DNA from: Rotaria sp. Silwood1
Lineage: Eukaryota > Rotifera > Eurotatoria > Philodinida > Philodinidae
Reading direction: 5' to 3'
Length of the DNA stretch: 64,000 bases
Assembly: GCA_905250075.1 (NCBI GenBank)
Contig: CAJNOP010000012.1
Location: forward strand, 1,488,001-1,552,000
In this document: piece after piece, positions 1 to 11,724 of the stretch
How positions within the stretch are numbered: position 1 is the stretch's first letter
How the letters are laid out: each line of letters opens with the position of its first letter
Made by a program: the position numbers and the translations under genes
Notes under the pieces: generated by a model
The model's database searches: none
What the model saw: only the letters and a program-made list of their open reading frames with translations
What the model was told of the DNA's origin: nothing

Positions 1-205
1 CAGCAACTGTTGATACATATCTTCGTGATACTATACTAGTAAAACGTTGAGCAAACATAATGATGGAATTAATCTGAAAGTATAAATGTCAATGCCTGAT
101 ACGTCATGAAAAAACAAAAAGATTAATTTTTTCAATAACTTGTTTATGCAAAAAGAAAATGAAAGAAGGACTAATAAGAACAAATACAGTAACATAAAGT
201 CCTAT

Positions 206-725
206 TTAATATATTTCACCTTTACGACCACGAAATCGAGCACGCATATCAATCTAGAGAATTTATACAAAAAAAGAAAACAATTCAATATCAATCAAAA
301 TTTTTCGTGTTACCATTGATCGTTTACATTCAAAAAATGTATAAGCTAAACGTCGACATTCATCAGGAACAAATTCACGTAACTTTTCATTCGAAAGACA
401 TTCTTTTGGTGTATGTCCAAGCTAGAAATCAAAACTTTTCTTTTTATTTAATTAAAAAAAACCACTATAGTAGATTTATTACTTTACAACAATCACTAGC
501 CAATAAACACATTTTTAAATCATATCGAAGTAAATCACATGCAGCATGTGGTTTTTTTTTCTGCTCCTCCAAATCATAATCAACTGGATATTCGGCTTTG
601 TGTGTCTAGAATTAGACTATAATTTAACAACAAAATCATTCAATTTCTTTTGTTTCTTTTCTCTTGATATTTTTTTGAGAGAAAATTTTTACTGTTCGAA
701 CAAATATAGATTTATCGTTATACAT
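206..725 (-). CDS. COA5: COA5/PET191-like cytochrome c oxidase assembly factor
   Basis: Small twin-CX9C protein expected in the mitochondrial intermembrane space, where COA5/PET191 is needed to assemble cytochrome c oxidase. Exons in transcript order: 693-725, 483-605, 314-421, 206-253; all junctions are GT-AG and in phase, giving 103 codons. Cys34/Cys44 and Cys74/Cys84 form the two CX9C pairs. The FFECKRSM segment and the RARFRGRKG tail match the COA5 family as I remember it, and the length is close to the usual 70-110 residues. The first exon (11 codons, ATG at 723-725) is the weakest part: it fits the phase, but its residues do not resemble the family N-terminus. The gene lies 28 bp downstream of the IPMK stop on the same strand. 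Confidence 0.85.
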
Positions 726-753
726 GAGAAAGGATAATAACAACAATAAGAAA

Positions 754-1659
754 TTATTTAAATAATGTCTCATAACAATTTAAATCAGATAAATTAGTAT
801 TATGTTCTAATTTATCAATAGCTATATAATGAAATTTTTCATCAATTAACATTCTTAAATATTCCATACAATGACGAAGGCCAAAAAGAAAATTTTCATC
901 AGGTTCTGTATTAGATGATGATGGAAAAACATGAGCAAAATCAACAAGACGAACATCAACTTTAATATCATTTGAATTTTCTCTATGATCACCATCATAG
1001 ACAATCAAAATTGATGATGCAATAAAAACAAATTCATATTGTTTGGACATAATATTTTCAAGAACAACAAGACGTTCAAGTACAGCTCGTACATATGGAC
1101 GATGATCATATTCAGGTGCACCAAAAAAATGTGCTAAACCATAAATAAGTTCATGTTTAGTCAATGATCGTGCACAACGTTTATCATGATAAATATATGC
1201 ACTATTTAATTTTCGATAAGTTTTCCATCCAAGTAATTGAAAACCAATTTCAGTTGCTGGTTGAAATTTTCCTATTTGTCGTTCAATTTTTTCTGGTGTT
1301 GCTTCACAATCATAAGTTATTCGTCCAAGTTTTATATCAATAATACATGGATATTTATATGATCGAATGATATTTTCTAATATTAAATAAGACATACTAG
1401 CAAATTGATATGTACCTAATAATGTCGGTAGAAATGATCGGAGTCCAAGAAGTTCGTTGGAAGTTTTATCAGAAAACATATAAAGATAAAATTTCTGTTC
1501 ACGTGGACCACGTGGTGGATTAAGTAATGGTTTAAGCACATCACCTGTTGAACAACGTTGTAATAAACCAAATTTTGTTTTTGATCGACCATAAAAATGT
1601 CCAGCAACTTGATGTTCAAGTGGTTCAGTATCCGGTGGTAATTCTGGTAATGATTCCAT
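754..1659 (-). CDS. IPMK: Inositol polyphosphate multikinase (IPK family)
   Basis: Single-exon gene for a 301-residue inositol phosphate kinase, which would phosphorylate soluble inositol phosphates such as IP3/IP4 in nucleus and cytosol. Visible family motifs: HQVAGH at residues 16-21, the substrate/catalytic PxxxDxKxG motif (PCIIDIKLG) at 104-112, the SSLL-type nucleotide-binding motif SSILIVYDGD at 215-224, and DFAHV at 240-244 supplying the metal-binding Asp. The short length and lack of a long N-terminal extension favour IPMK over IP3 3-kinase or IP6 kinase. The start is the first ATG of the open frame, a few residues before conserved sequence. COA5 follows on the same strand after 28 bp. 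An orthologue of another IPK subfamily is possible but less likely. Confidence 0.9.
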   Translation of the reverse strand: MESLPELPPDTEPLEHQVAGHFYGRSKTKFGLLQRCSTGDVLKPLLNPPRGPREQKFYLYMFSDKTSNELLGLRSFLPTLLGTYQFASMSYLILENIIRSYKYPCIIDIKLGRITYDCEATPEKIERQIGKFQPATEIGFQLLGWKTYRKLNSAYIYHDKRCARSLTKHELIYGLAHFFGAPEYDHRPYVRAVLERLVVLENIMSKQYEFVFIASSILIVYDGDHRENSNDIKVDVRLVDFAHVFPSSSNTEPDENFLFGLRHCMEYLRMLIDEKFHYIAIDKLEHNTNLSDLNCYETLFK

Positions 1660-2540
1660 ATTCGTTAATATTATCTGAAGAAAATGGGATGTTCGAATGC
1701 AATACTACGTGCATATTATGCACGATTCTATACGTTCGAAATACTAAGTGTTTGAGTGAAAAAAAAAACAAAACAAGCCAAAAATATCCATAAAATTAAT
1801 TCATGAAATATACATGAATCAACAAAATTTGCTTTTGGATATTTTTGTTCTTTTAAAACTATTTCAAAAATTAACTTCTCTCATTCGTTTCTAATATAGA
1901 ACTCAATAGCAAATATTGATTTTTGTTTTTTTGTGTATGAGATAAAAATAAGTGCATACGGCAGAATCTAACCTTGATGAAGAATGTGACGAAGTTTTAT
2001 TCTCCTTTTGATGAAGAAAAAAAAATCATTTTATACTGCTTTATTCATTGCAAAGGTAGCGACCCTCCTGGAGTTAATCATTATAGTATGACGTCCTGTA
2101 TCCCTATTTTGAAAATAGGTATTTGCTCTTTCGTCAAAGAAAAGTTGGATATACACTGATTATATATATGAAAAATTCTAATTATTCTATCTTTAAAAGA
2201 AAGTATATTTAGATCGAAAATAAGATTTAAAATTATTAAAAATTCTTCATTTAATTTTCTGTTAGACAACAAAATCTATAGAAATTTTTTCCTAATAACT
2301 TAATAGTATAAAATATAATGATAAAACGAAATACATACTGGTTTTACTTCGGCCATTGTTGTTTTCCGATAAAATTTTCCTTTCAAAATTTATATATCTA
2401 AAAAAAAATAATAACAAATTTTTAATACTAAAATCTCTAAACGTGAAACAATAACAGAAAAACAAACAAAAAAATAAAAAGAAAACAATAACAATAACAG
2501 AAAAACAAACAAAAATAATAAAAAACAATAACAATAACAA
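1660..2540. other. Intergenic region, 881 bp
   Basis: Lies between the IPMK start and the stop of the zinc-finger gene, both minus strand, so it should hold the IPMK promoter and the zinc-finger 3' UTR. Positions about 2400-2540 are low-complexity A-rich DNA with AATAAC and AAACAA repeats. A short near-palindrome around 1695-1745 carries the hexamer ATTCGAA/TTCGAAT type sequence on both sides of TATGCACG. No coding exon was recognised. Confidence 0.5.
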
Positions 2541-5500
2541 TTATAATTCAACAAGTCCAATATCACGATAACCATTTAATAAATCTTGATCAAATGAATT
2601 ATCATTAATAGTTATATCCATATTTTCATCGGGTATTTGTACGCGATTATCTTCAGTTAATAAAAGTTTTAATAAATATTTCATTTGTTTTGAAATTTCA
2701 TTTTCTTGATTAAGTTTTCGACTATTAAAACCACTTAATAAACTTTGAATATTGGATTTTCGATGATGACTTTGTTTTTGTCTAATATTTATTTGTTCAA
2801 TAATATCATTAGATGAATGACATTTACTTAAATGTCGACAAATTGATGCTTGACATGTAAATGTTTTTGAACAAGAATTCATTGGACATGATAAACGTGA
2901 AATATTTTCATGATGAATTCTAAATAGAAAATTCTTTTTATTATTTATTTTTTCAAAAACAAAAGAAATTTACTTGATATGATGTCGAAGATTTCTCATA
3001 TAAAGAAATCGTTTTCCACAATTCGGATGTTGACATATAAATTCATCTTGATGAATTTTACTATTGCGATGTTGATCAAGTTGAAATAATGAACGGAATA
3101 TTCGATCACATAAATCACATTTAAACACTAAAATTTATATTATTTTAAAACAATCACTTCTAATAGTTGTCCCCAAAGTCACTATACAACAAAAAAATGT
3201 TTGAATATCTTCGTTAGACTTCTATTGGATAAACTATTGATAGCGGTTGCTTCCAAATACTCCTACGAAATAGTACTTCAGGTTCAATATCCAATAAAGT
3301 TTAATAAACGTATGTTAATTATTAAATTTTTTCTAGTACCTTAATTTTTTTCTTATACTTCTTCAGTTTTTGTAAAATACGATCTACAATTATATTCAAA
3401 CATAGCCCAGTTCGAGAAGTACGAGCGGGTTTCGACAGAAAAACACCAGAAGTCGCCGAAACAGTGTAGCAGTATTCCGGCCGGAAAAAATCCGAAAATT
3501 TTCCGGCCAGCATACTGCCACCCTGTTCCGGCGACTTCCGATGTTCTCCTGCAGGATACGGTGAATTTTCCCGCATCTCTCCTGCTGAATCCGGCGACAC
3601 TCTCCCTTTCTCGTGTCACAGATGTTGATATATGATTGTAGACCATATATAAATAACGTCTGATTACCTCAGGTGACCTACTTCGTTATTGTATTTCTGA
3701 AGGATTAAGTGAAAGGATGGCGAAGAAATGTGTTCCAAAATAAATAGAATCAAACAATCTCCATTTGGTTAGTAACAAAAGCTACATTGGACTTCATATT
3801 TTAACCCTTGAGAAGTTACACTAACGACGTTTATGATTATTGTGGGCCTCCTTTTCTTCCTTTATAAACGTGTATCTGATACATCTGGATCTCAAATTTG
3901 ATCACTATGAAAACTGTAAAAAAAAACCCATCACTTAGCTCAATGCATCTTCCATCAAAGTTTCTTACCTACAATAATGAAAAAAATATAAGAAGAACTC
4001 GACATATTATTTTTCTTTAAATTGAAAAAGGACTTTATTATGTATTGAACCTACAAGTACTACTGTGCAGGAGTATTTGAAAGTATCTTCTATTGCCATT
4101 TCATCTAATAGAACCATAAGATATTCAAAATTTGTGGAACATCAGATACATGTTGCTGATATCTGATTAAAGATTATTTATCAATAACGCCTCGCTATTA
4201 CTTGCTAATGGCATTTTTGAAGGATTAAGTAAAAGGATGATGAAGTATACTTCAAAATATAATAAAGTCATTTCATGTATTTAGCCGTAGCAGACGCATC
4301 GCGTTTCACATTTCAATCCTGCGCGAACTGTACCGACAGATTCTTTTTATATAGTGTGACATTGGGGACATTCTGTATTTTTATTTACCTTGTTTTCGTT
4401 CTATTTCATCTAATAATCGATTCATTGTCCATTGAACATCGAGTTCTCGACGTTCGTCTAAATACCAATGGAAAAAGTTTTTACAATTTATATATCATAT
4501 ACACCCATTGACGGTCTTCAAAGGTGGTCACCCAACCTTTTACTAACCGTATGTAACGCGCAAAGGCCAATGGATGATCTAAATTTAATTATAAAATCCT
4601 TCTTTTTTGTTTTTTTTACTTTTCTGAAAATAATTATTCATACCTGTATGAATAATACGATGATGAATCAAACTTTTTATTGATGAAAATTCTTTAGAAC
4701 AGTCAAGGCATCTAAACAAAAACATATTGTTTTGTTTTTTTTTGAATGATTATAAATATAAAAATTTCTACTTTAATTTATCTATTGAAGTTGAATTATG
4801 TTTAACAATTAAATGTGATTCTAATGATTCAACATAATCAAAACAATATAAACACTAAAAATATTACAATTGAATAAATAAAATAAATTATATTTCAATT
4901 TACTTTAATTGGTTTTAGTTTTGTTTTTTTATGAGCTATTCTAATATGTCGATCAAGATTTTGTTTATTAACAAATGTTTTTGTACAATTATCAATTATA
5001 CAATTAAATCTAAATTCAATAAATTTATATACAAAAATGAGATTAACATATTTTTCAATTATACTTTTTTGTTGTTGTATTTTCTTGTTGATGTACAGTA
5101 CGATAATGTCGATTAACATGATCTTGATTTGAATATGGTTTGCCACATTGAATACATTCGAATGAAAACTAATTTGAAAAGAAAATGTTTCTATAGGAAA
5201 TGCTTCATTTAGTTCTTTTATTTAATTTTTCTCTTCCAAAAGGACGAACAACTGTTTTCGAGAGCACACACACATATACAAAGTACATCATACAATAACC
5301 AAAAGTTTCAAGAGGGTCCATGAGATCTTTGAAAAAGATGCCGTTCCTACGCCGGATAGAACACAAACATCATTGTTCAAATAGAATTATTGATTTCGAT
5401 AAGAAAACAAACAAGAAAATGTTGTTATCCATTTATAAAGTAAACTAATTATAAGCGAAAAGAGATATTTTTAAAGAATAATTTACTTAAAATATTCTGA

Positions 5501-5729
5501 AAAATATTTTCTACAAACAAGTTTTAGACAGGTGAAGCACGATTGTCTTCAATGTGTTTGCCTGTATCTCGTTTGAAATAATCGATTATAGAACAGAACA
5601 CTTTTTTATTAATTATTTTAAAATATAAAATACCTTTTTCTCATGATGATAAGCAATATGATATTGAAGTTTACTTGGTCTCGAAAAAGATTTCTTACAT
5701 ATTGAACATTGATGAGATTTAGAGTACAT
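2541..5729 (-). CDS. Eight-finger C2H2 zinc-finger protein, TFIIIA-like
   Basis: Nuclear nucleic-acid-binding protein of 329 residues. Exons in transcript order: 5634-5729, 5065-5168, 4904-5009, 4772-4854, 4644-4711, 2974-3127, 2541-2919; total 990 bp, all phases consistent. Fingers start at about residues 8, 37, 70, 103, 131, 156, 184 and 216. Fingers 3, 7 and 8 use C-x4-C spacing, the others C-x2-C. Finger 4 is atypical, with only nine residues between the second Cys and the first His. After the fingers comes a polar tail of about 90 residues. The order of the last three fingers (CDLCDRIF, CQHPNCGKRF, CPMNSCSKTF) resembles fingers 7-9 of TFIIIA, the 5S rRNA gene factor, but vertebrate TFIIIA has nine fingers. 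The multi-finger call is firm; TFIIIA identity is inference. Intron 3128-4643 is unusually long. Confidence 0.8.
3128..4643. other. Long intron (1516 bp) holding inserted repeats
   Basis: Intron of the zinc-finger gene; the gene's other introns are about 55-580 bp. It contains a GC-rich palindrome (3449-3538) and two diverged copies of a motif reading GAAGGATTAAGTGAAAGGATG, near 3699 and 4218. A weaker relative occurs near 41300. The insertions probably explain the intron length. No additional exon was recognised. Confidence 0.6.
3449..3538. repeat. GC-rich imperfect palindrome (foldback element)
   Basis: GAAGTCGCCGAAACAG at the left edge is mirrored by CTGTTCCGGCGACTTC at the right. Arms of about 40 bp match at roughly nine bases in ten, meeting near TTCCGGCCGGAAAA / TTTTCCGGCCAG. 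It is far richer in GC than its surroundings. It looks like a MITE or solo foldback insertion; no clear target duplication was found. Confidence 0.7.
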
Positions 5730-6095
5730 TGGTTTGATTGATAGTTAGATAGAAAAGAAAAGAAAATAACAAAGTCTAATATAGCTAACTCAATTAAAAT
5801 CAACCAATCAGAAATGTGAAGCGCTACTAGTAAGCTTTCGTTAAGACTTTTAAATTAAAATATTAATCAAAAATAAAAGTCTATTCATGAAATAAAATTA
5901 ACAAAAAAATTAAATTCATAATAATGGTAACAACAAGAAAAAAATATTATTCACATTGATTCTAACGCTTTAATAGAAAAAAAAAACTTTTTATCGAAGG
6001 TCTTGTTCTCAAATATGGTTGACTCAAGAGAAACTTATTCTTATTCTTTGCTCTAGTTCTAAACAACTACATTAGCATTCATTGAAAAGAAAAAC
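5730..6095. promoter_or_regulatory. Probable bidirectional promoter region
   Basis: A 366 bp AT-rich gap separates the divergent start codons of the zinc-finger gene (minus) and TMEM33 (plus). No specific factor site could be assigned; the regulatory role is inferred from orientation only. Confidence 0.4.
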
Positions 6096-6911
6096 ATGGT
6101 TCTCGTTGAAGATGTTACATCAAATTCAAGATCATCAACAAATACAAATAATACCAATGCATCACCACCTAGAAATTCAACTCAAATACCTCCACGTTCA
6201 ACTGTATCATCACCATCATTAATAAATGTTTTACTTGAACGTAAAACTGATACTGTTTTATTATTATCACGTTTAGCAACAATAGTTTTTACATTAATCT
6301 ATATTTTACCATTTTTTCGTTCAAAATCTGAATCAAATGTTTATTATACAAAAGCATTATTATCATCAGCTGTTACATCAATATTACGTCTTCGACAACG
6401 TATACCAACATTTGAATTTTCACGTGATTTTTTTCTAAATTTAATTCGTGAAGATAGTGCACATTATTTAATGTATTCATTTTTATTTTTAAGTGGTTCA
6501 CCAATGACAATTGTTCTTATACCAATAACAACATATGCATTATTACATTCATGTTCATTTTTATCACAAATTTTAACAAATCATCCAGCTATAAAATATT
6601 ATTTTGATCGTATTACTGAAAAACATGCTAATTTATTACGTTTTGTAGCATTAAATGAAATTATACTTATGCCATTATTAATTTTATCAATATTTATTGC
6701 ACGTTCTAATTTATTACTTATATTTATGTACTATCGATTTCTTACATTACGTTATACATCACATAGAAATCCATATACACGTACATTATTTTTTGAAATT
6801 CGTCAACGTGTTGAATATTTATGTAGTCAACCAAGATGTCCACCAATAATTAAGCGTATTTGTTATAGTACAATTGCTTTTATTAATCGATTAGCACCAG
6901 CAATCGGTTAA
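6096..6911 (+). CDS. TMEM33: TMEM33 / Krueppel homologue 2 family membrane protein
   Basis: Intronless gene for a 271-residue ER and nuclear-envelope membrane protein. Family members (TMEM33, Drosophila Kr-h2, yeast Pom33/Per33) shape tubular ER and associate with nuclear pores and reticulons. The Ser/Thr/Asn-rich first 45 residues are disordered. Hydrophobic segments lie near residues 55-72, 125-155 and 188-212. Diagnostic stretches are RLRQRIP, DSAHYLMYS, YYRFLTLRYTS and RNPYTRTLFFEIR, with the C-terminal AFINRLAP; these match the family closely from memory. The length agrees with human TMEM33 (247) plus a longer N-terminus. The ATG at 6096 opens the frame. RGS7 starts about 285 bp downstream on the same strand. 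Confidence 0.93.
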   Translation: MVLVEDVTSNSRSSTNTNNTNASPPRNSTQIPPRSTVSSPSLINVLLERKTDTVLLLSRLATIVFTLIYILPFFRSKSESNVYYTKALLSSAVTSILRLRQRIPTFEFSRDFFLNLIREDSAHYLMYSFLFLSGSPMTIVLIPITTYALLHSCSFLSQILTNHPAIKYYFDRITEKHANLLRFVALNEIILMPLLILSIFIARSNLLLIFMYYRFLTLRYTSHRNPYTRTLFFEIRQRVEYLCSQPRCPPIIKRICYSTIAFINRLAPAIG

Positions 6912-7196
6912 AAAATTTGCAAAAAAAATATTAAACTGAAATAGTCAGATTTTAAAAGAAAATACACGCAATTTGTTAAGAAATGCGAACAAATGAACTT
7001 TTGATCCTTTTTATTGCCTATTGGAGTTCTTTTTTTTTTCTTATTAGATATTTGTTGTTGTTTCTTCCTGATTTCTTAAATGTTTATGATATTCTTGTCT
7101 TTAAATTTATACTAAACATACTTGTCATCGTGTGTTTTCCTTTTTTTTTTTATTCTAGACAATGTGATCATCATGATTGTCTCCTGTTATCATTGA

Positions 7197-10100
7197 ATGG
7201 CCGCTCGAACTCGAGCGTCTTTTACCGATGACGACTCACTCAGCGACCACTTAACTTTAGAAATGGTTCGCGTTACTGCACCTCAAACAACATCTACTAT
7301 AATGCCTACTGATCCAGATGAACAAACAATATTGAATGATTCAGCTGGAACAATGGTTAGTAGTGGACCACCTCCTAATGATTTTCTCATACATCCTAAT
7401 ATCAATTTAATCGAAGGAATAAATCGAGACTATGAAATTCCAAATTTATGCACATATAAAAAAGTAAAAAAAAAAATTCTTTTTTTTTTATTTATTATTA
7501 AATATAAATACATTATTTAATAGATTGAAGCATTACTTGAAAAAATGCAAGATGAAAATACTGGCCTACCAATAAAATCTGTCAAAAGTTTTATGTCAAA
7601 AATTCCTAGTGTTTTTACCGGTGGAGATTTAATACAATGGATTTTGAAGACACTCGATGTCGATGATACTAGTATGAATACAAATGTTTTTCTTTTATTT
7701 TAAAATAAAACAACTGTTCTTTTTTTATTTTATTTAGCTGAAGCTTTGCATTTAGCCAATCTTATGTCATCTTGTGGCTATGTAAGATAATTTTTGGTTT
7801 TTCTGCAATCGAAACATTGTTTTCTTTTTGGTAGATTTTACCAATTGAAGATCATGTATTAACAGTAAAAAACGATGGTACTTTCTATCGATTTCAAGTA
7901 AATATAATTTTTAGATATTTGAAAACAAAAAAAACCAACTAATTGTTTTTTAGACTCCTTACTTTTGGCCATCGAATCACGGCGAACCCGATAATATTGA
8001 TTATGGTACGATTTAATATTTGTTTTTTCTTTTTCTATAATTATTTATTTATTTTCTCCAGAATAAAGTTGAATTATTGAATTAAAAATGAGGTAGAAAA
8101 ATAAGTTGCTAAGACTAATCCTTTAACATTTAGTTTTGCTGTTAATTCTAATCTAATGATATTTTGTTCTTCAATAAATATGTTCTAATGTTCTTTTTTT
8201 AGCTGTATATTTATGTAAACGAACGATGCAAAATAAAACTCGATTAGAATTAGCTGATTATGAAGCAGAAAATTTAGCCCGACTGCAAAAGTTATTTGCT
8301 CGTAAATGGGAACTTATTTATATGCAAGCCGAAGCACAAATAAAGTATGATTGTTAAACAAAAAAAAGAACTAAATTTAATTAGGTTGTTTACACTAGAG
8401 TTGATAAAAAACGTGATAAAGTTGAACGAAATGTTCTTGATTCTCAAGAGCGTGCTTTTTGGGATGTTTATCGACCAGCACCTGGTTGTGTTAATATGAG
8501 TGAACAAGATATTAAAAAATTAATGCGACGAAAAGCAGCATTTTTAAGTTCTCATCCATTATCGGCAACTATAAGAAAGTGGTCAGCAGCATCAGCACCG
8601 AACACAGGCCCAGCGTCTGCGCTTGCAGCTGCTGCCAATAAAAATTTCATAACTATGACTGTTGGATTATTGTCAACAGGACCAACAGCTACAACAAATC
8701 AAGCACACAATCGACCAACAACTTTACGAGAATGTGATGAAGCAGCGTTAATTGATCAATTATGTCATGAAATTGAATTTCTTAAACGTCGTATTGATAG
8801 ACGATGTTTAAGAACGTCAAAAGTTTGTGAAAATTATGTTTCATATTTTGAACAATATGCAGAATTTGATCCATTTATAACATCATGTGAACCATCAAAT
8901 CCTTGTAAGAGAATGTATTATTATTATTTTTTTTTTCTCATTTTGAAATTTTAATGAACAGAAAATATAACCTTATAAATAAAAGTCCAACCTTTCTCTT
9001 ATCGAAAACATTTTACATGAATGAATTTGTAATAACATGAAATACATGTAATTCGATCGTTGAAGGTTATTTTTTTAAACTATTCATTAGTATTGTTTAT
9101 AATTAACAAAAAAAAGAAAATTGAAGAGTTTGTGATAATGAAAAAAAAGTATGTGAGAAGCGCTCCGATTAGGGCTATAGAACGTCTATAATACGTTCTT
9201 TTCTTTTACATTTGTCTTCAACTAACTGCAATTAATATTCAATTATCGACGTAGTTTTTCTATCAATTTACAGTAGATGCGCCTGCGGGCATGGATGTAT
9301 AAAAGGTTCATCAATCCACCTACTATCACAATCTTCAATGTTTGTATTTTATCTTAAAAAATATGTAGGTGGTAATTATACTGATATAGATCTTACTATT
9401 AAGTGTGAGCAATGCGTAAAAATAAAATATACTATGAAAAGTATTTCCCTTCTTCCAACTTTCCGCTATGTCTGAAAAACAGCTTATCAGAAAAGTTTGA
9501 CATTTTCAGGGTAGGTAGATTTTAACGAGTAGAATAAAAGTTGTCATCTTGAATGTTGTCTTCTATGAGATACTGAGATTATAATGATAATAATGATTCT
9601 AAAGTTCGTGCTCGTTTCTCCAAGTACTACATTTGATTAAGCTGAAACTTGCTTTTACAGTAATTAGACAATATTTGTAATAGATTTTTTTTTTCTTCAA
9701 ATAAAAAAGTCAAAGTATTGAACGTACTTTAAAAAAAGGCGTGTTTGTTTTTTGAATAAAGCTATCAAAAATCAACAGAATACAATTCTCTGAAGCCAAA
9801 AAAGTTTTAATTCGATCGGACGTACTATGCTGGAGAAAAGGGGACGTTTCTGAATTTCTTTTTCATGAATAGAGTTGGTTCGAGAAAAGAATACCCACAA
9901 AACAAAACAAAAGCTTTGGATCTTAAAAGCCAAGGAGATAAGGAATTGCGTGGACTTAGATCTGAGAAAAGCTAAACTTCTGAGTTCTAGTTCGGATATG
10001 GAAGGACTTGCGGCTTCCTGAGTAGAAGCGAGTATCCTAAAGTAATCATTTTTTTTCCATGTTATGTTCTTGTATGCTATTAATTAGAGGACGAATTTTT

Positions 10101-11724
10101 ATCAAATAAGAAAGATTTCAGTCGAAGATTGAACTTTATATTTGAAAAGCAAAAGTAATATATTTTTTTTCAGGGATAGTTGATTCGATGGATCTATGGG
10201 AATTAGAAAAATTGGGTAATGCTAAAGAAATTTCATCACGACGTGTTAAACGATGGGGTTTTTCAATAAATGAATTACTAAAAGATCCGATTGGTCGTGA
10301 TCATTTTATGAAATTTCTTGATAAAGAATATTCAAGTGAAAATTTAAGATTTTATGAGGCATGTATACAATTACGTTTTCATACTTCACAAAAGGATGTA
10401 CTTAAAAGAGTACATGAGATTTATAATGAATTTCTTTCACCAGGTATATTTTAATAGTTATTATATTTTCTTTAATAAGAATTTTAATCTCTAGGTGCTT
10501 ATTATTCAATTAATATTGATCAACGTGTCATGAATGTAACAAAAAATAACATGACACATTTTCCTAGTCGATACACATTTGATGAAGCTCAGGTTTGATT
10601 TTATTTAATTTTTTTCTTTTGAAATTAGTTTTTTTTCTTTTCTTTAGGATCACATCTTCAATTTGATGAATCGTGATACATATGCTCGATTTTTACGTTC
10701 TGAAGCTTATAAAGAATTATTATTAGGTGGAAAAAAGAAAGTACGTAATAGTCTATGATGAAAAGGCAAAGAAAAAAAGGAATGAGTTTTTCTTTGGTTC
10801 TACAAAAACAAAAAGACTACAGATATTTATTTTATACTGTTTTTCTCATCTTCTTTTTTCTCCTTTTTTTTGGGACAAACATGCGTGAAAATGCACTTCC
10901 ATACGTACACACAAACGCATACACATACACATATACATATACATATACATATACATACACGCACACACACATCCATTCTAATTATAAGGATGAGTGTGAC
11001 GGTGGTTGACATAGCTTTTGCGATTGTGGGAATCTTGTGTGGGATTATGAATACTTCGCTATTATTATTCTTCTCCGTTGTTTGTTGTTGTTTTGTTTTT
11101 AGTTATCCAAAAAATACTAATGTAAAAATATTGCGTGCATATATCCGTAATAAACAGTTCACAATTATCTTCATATAATCACTCATATTCATATACATAT
11201 ATTGATAAATATATGTCTATTTATTTATTTATTTATTCTCGCATTATACTCTGCCTGCCTAGACCTCTTTTTCCTTTTGCATTTAATTGCATCGGGTCTT
11301 TTTTATATTCACTTATGGTAACAACTGATATACGAATGAACATTTGTTGTGTGATGTCTTGAACCTTAAGTTTTACATTTGATACATATTTCTATTATTC
11401 TGCTTGAATTGACAAGAATTGCTTTTATAATTTTTTTTTTTATATGAAATATCTCTATAGATGCATTTTGTCTTATTGTTTGCTTTTCTCAAATGATCTA
11501 TTTACTCAATCTTAATATAGTTATTATATAAACTCAAATTTTCTTCTCTTTGCTTTTTTTTTTAAATTCAATTATTGCTAATTTTTTTTTTATTTTAGCC
11601 AGGACTTAAAACAGGTCGGCTTTCAATTGTTCTACGAACTCCATTAGAAACTACACCGACTAGTGGTACTGGTAATAATAGTGGCATTAGCGATAAATAT
11701 TCATTAGGAACTGGTTCTCGTTAA
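7197..11724 (+). CDS. RGS7: R7-family regulator of G-protein signalling (RGS7-like)
   Basis: GTPase-activating protein for Gi/o alpha subunits, normally paired with G-beta-5 and a membrane anchor in neurons. Exons: 7197-7463, 7524-7671, 7738-7781, 7835-7897, 7954-8005, 8203-8344, 8399-8904, 10174-10443, 10495-10592, 10648-10740, 11599-11724; 602 codons, all phases agree. The DEP domain spans about residues 90-174 ([21 protein letters not shown]). DHEX follows, with [18 protein letters not shown] almost identical to vertebrate RGS7. The GGL domain lies near 348-408 and ends in SNPW. The RGS domain spans about 430-550 ([16 protein letters not shown]). An Ala/Thr-rich linker between DHEX and GGL is lineage-specific. 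A putative 3' splice site at about 7157 suggests a 5' UTR intron. RGS6 is the nearest alternative, since invertebrates usually have one gene for the RGS6/7 pair. Confidence 0.93.
8905..10173. other. Long RGS7 intron, 1269 bp
   Basis: Separates the GGL-domain exon from the RGS-domain exon. AT-rich, with no ORF of coding character and no clear inverted or tandem repeat. Confidence 0.6.
10915..10972. repeat. TACATA/CA-type microsatellite
   Basis: Interrupted run of ACAC, ATACAT and TACATA units inside the RGS7 intron 10741-11598. It produces spurious His/Thr- and Tyr/Thr-rich reading frames on both strands. Confidence 0.85.

Noticed and set aside
1-205. Possible further exon left of COA5
   Set aside because: The COA5 stop is at 206-208, and the remaining bases look like AT-rich 3' UTR without a supported frame.
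10755-11178. Overlapping frames on both strands rich in His/Thr or Cys/Val
   Set aside because: Products of the CA/TACATA microsatellite in an RGS7 intron.
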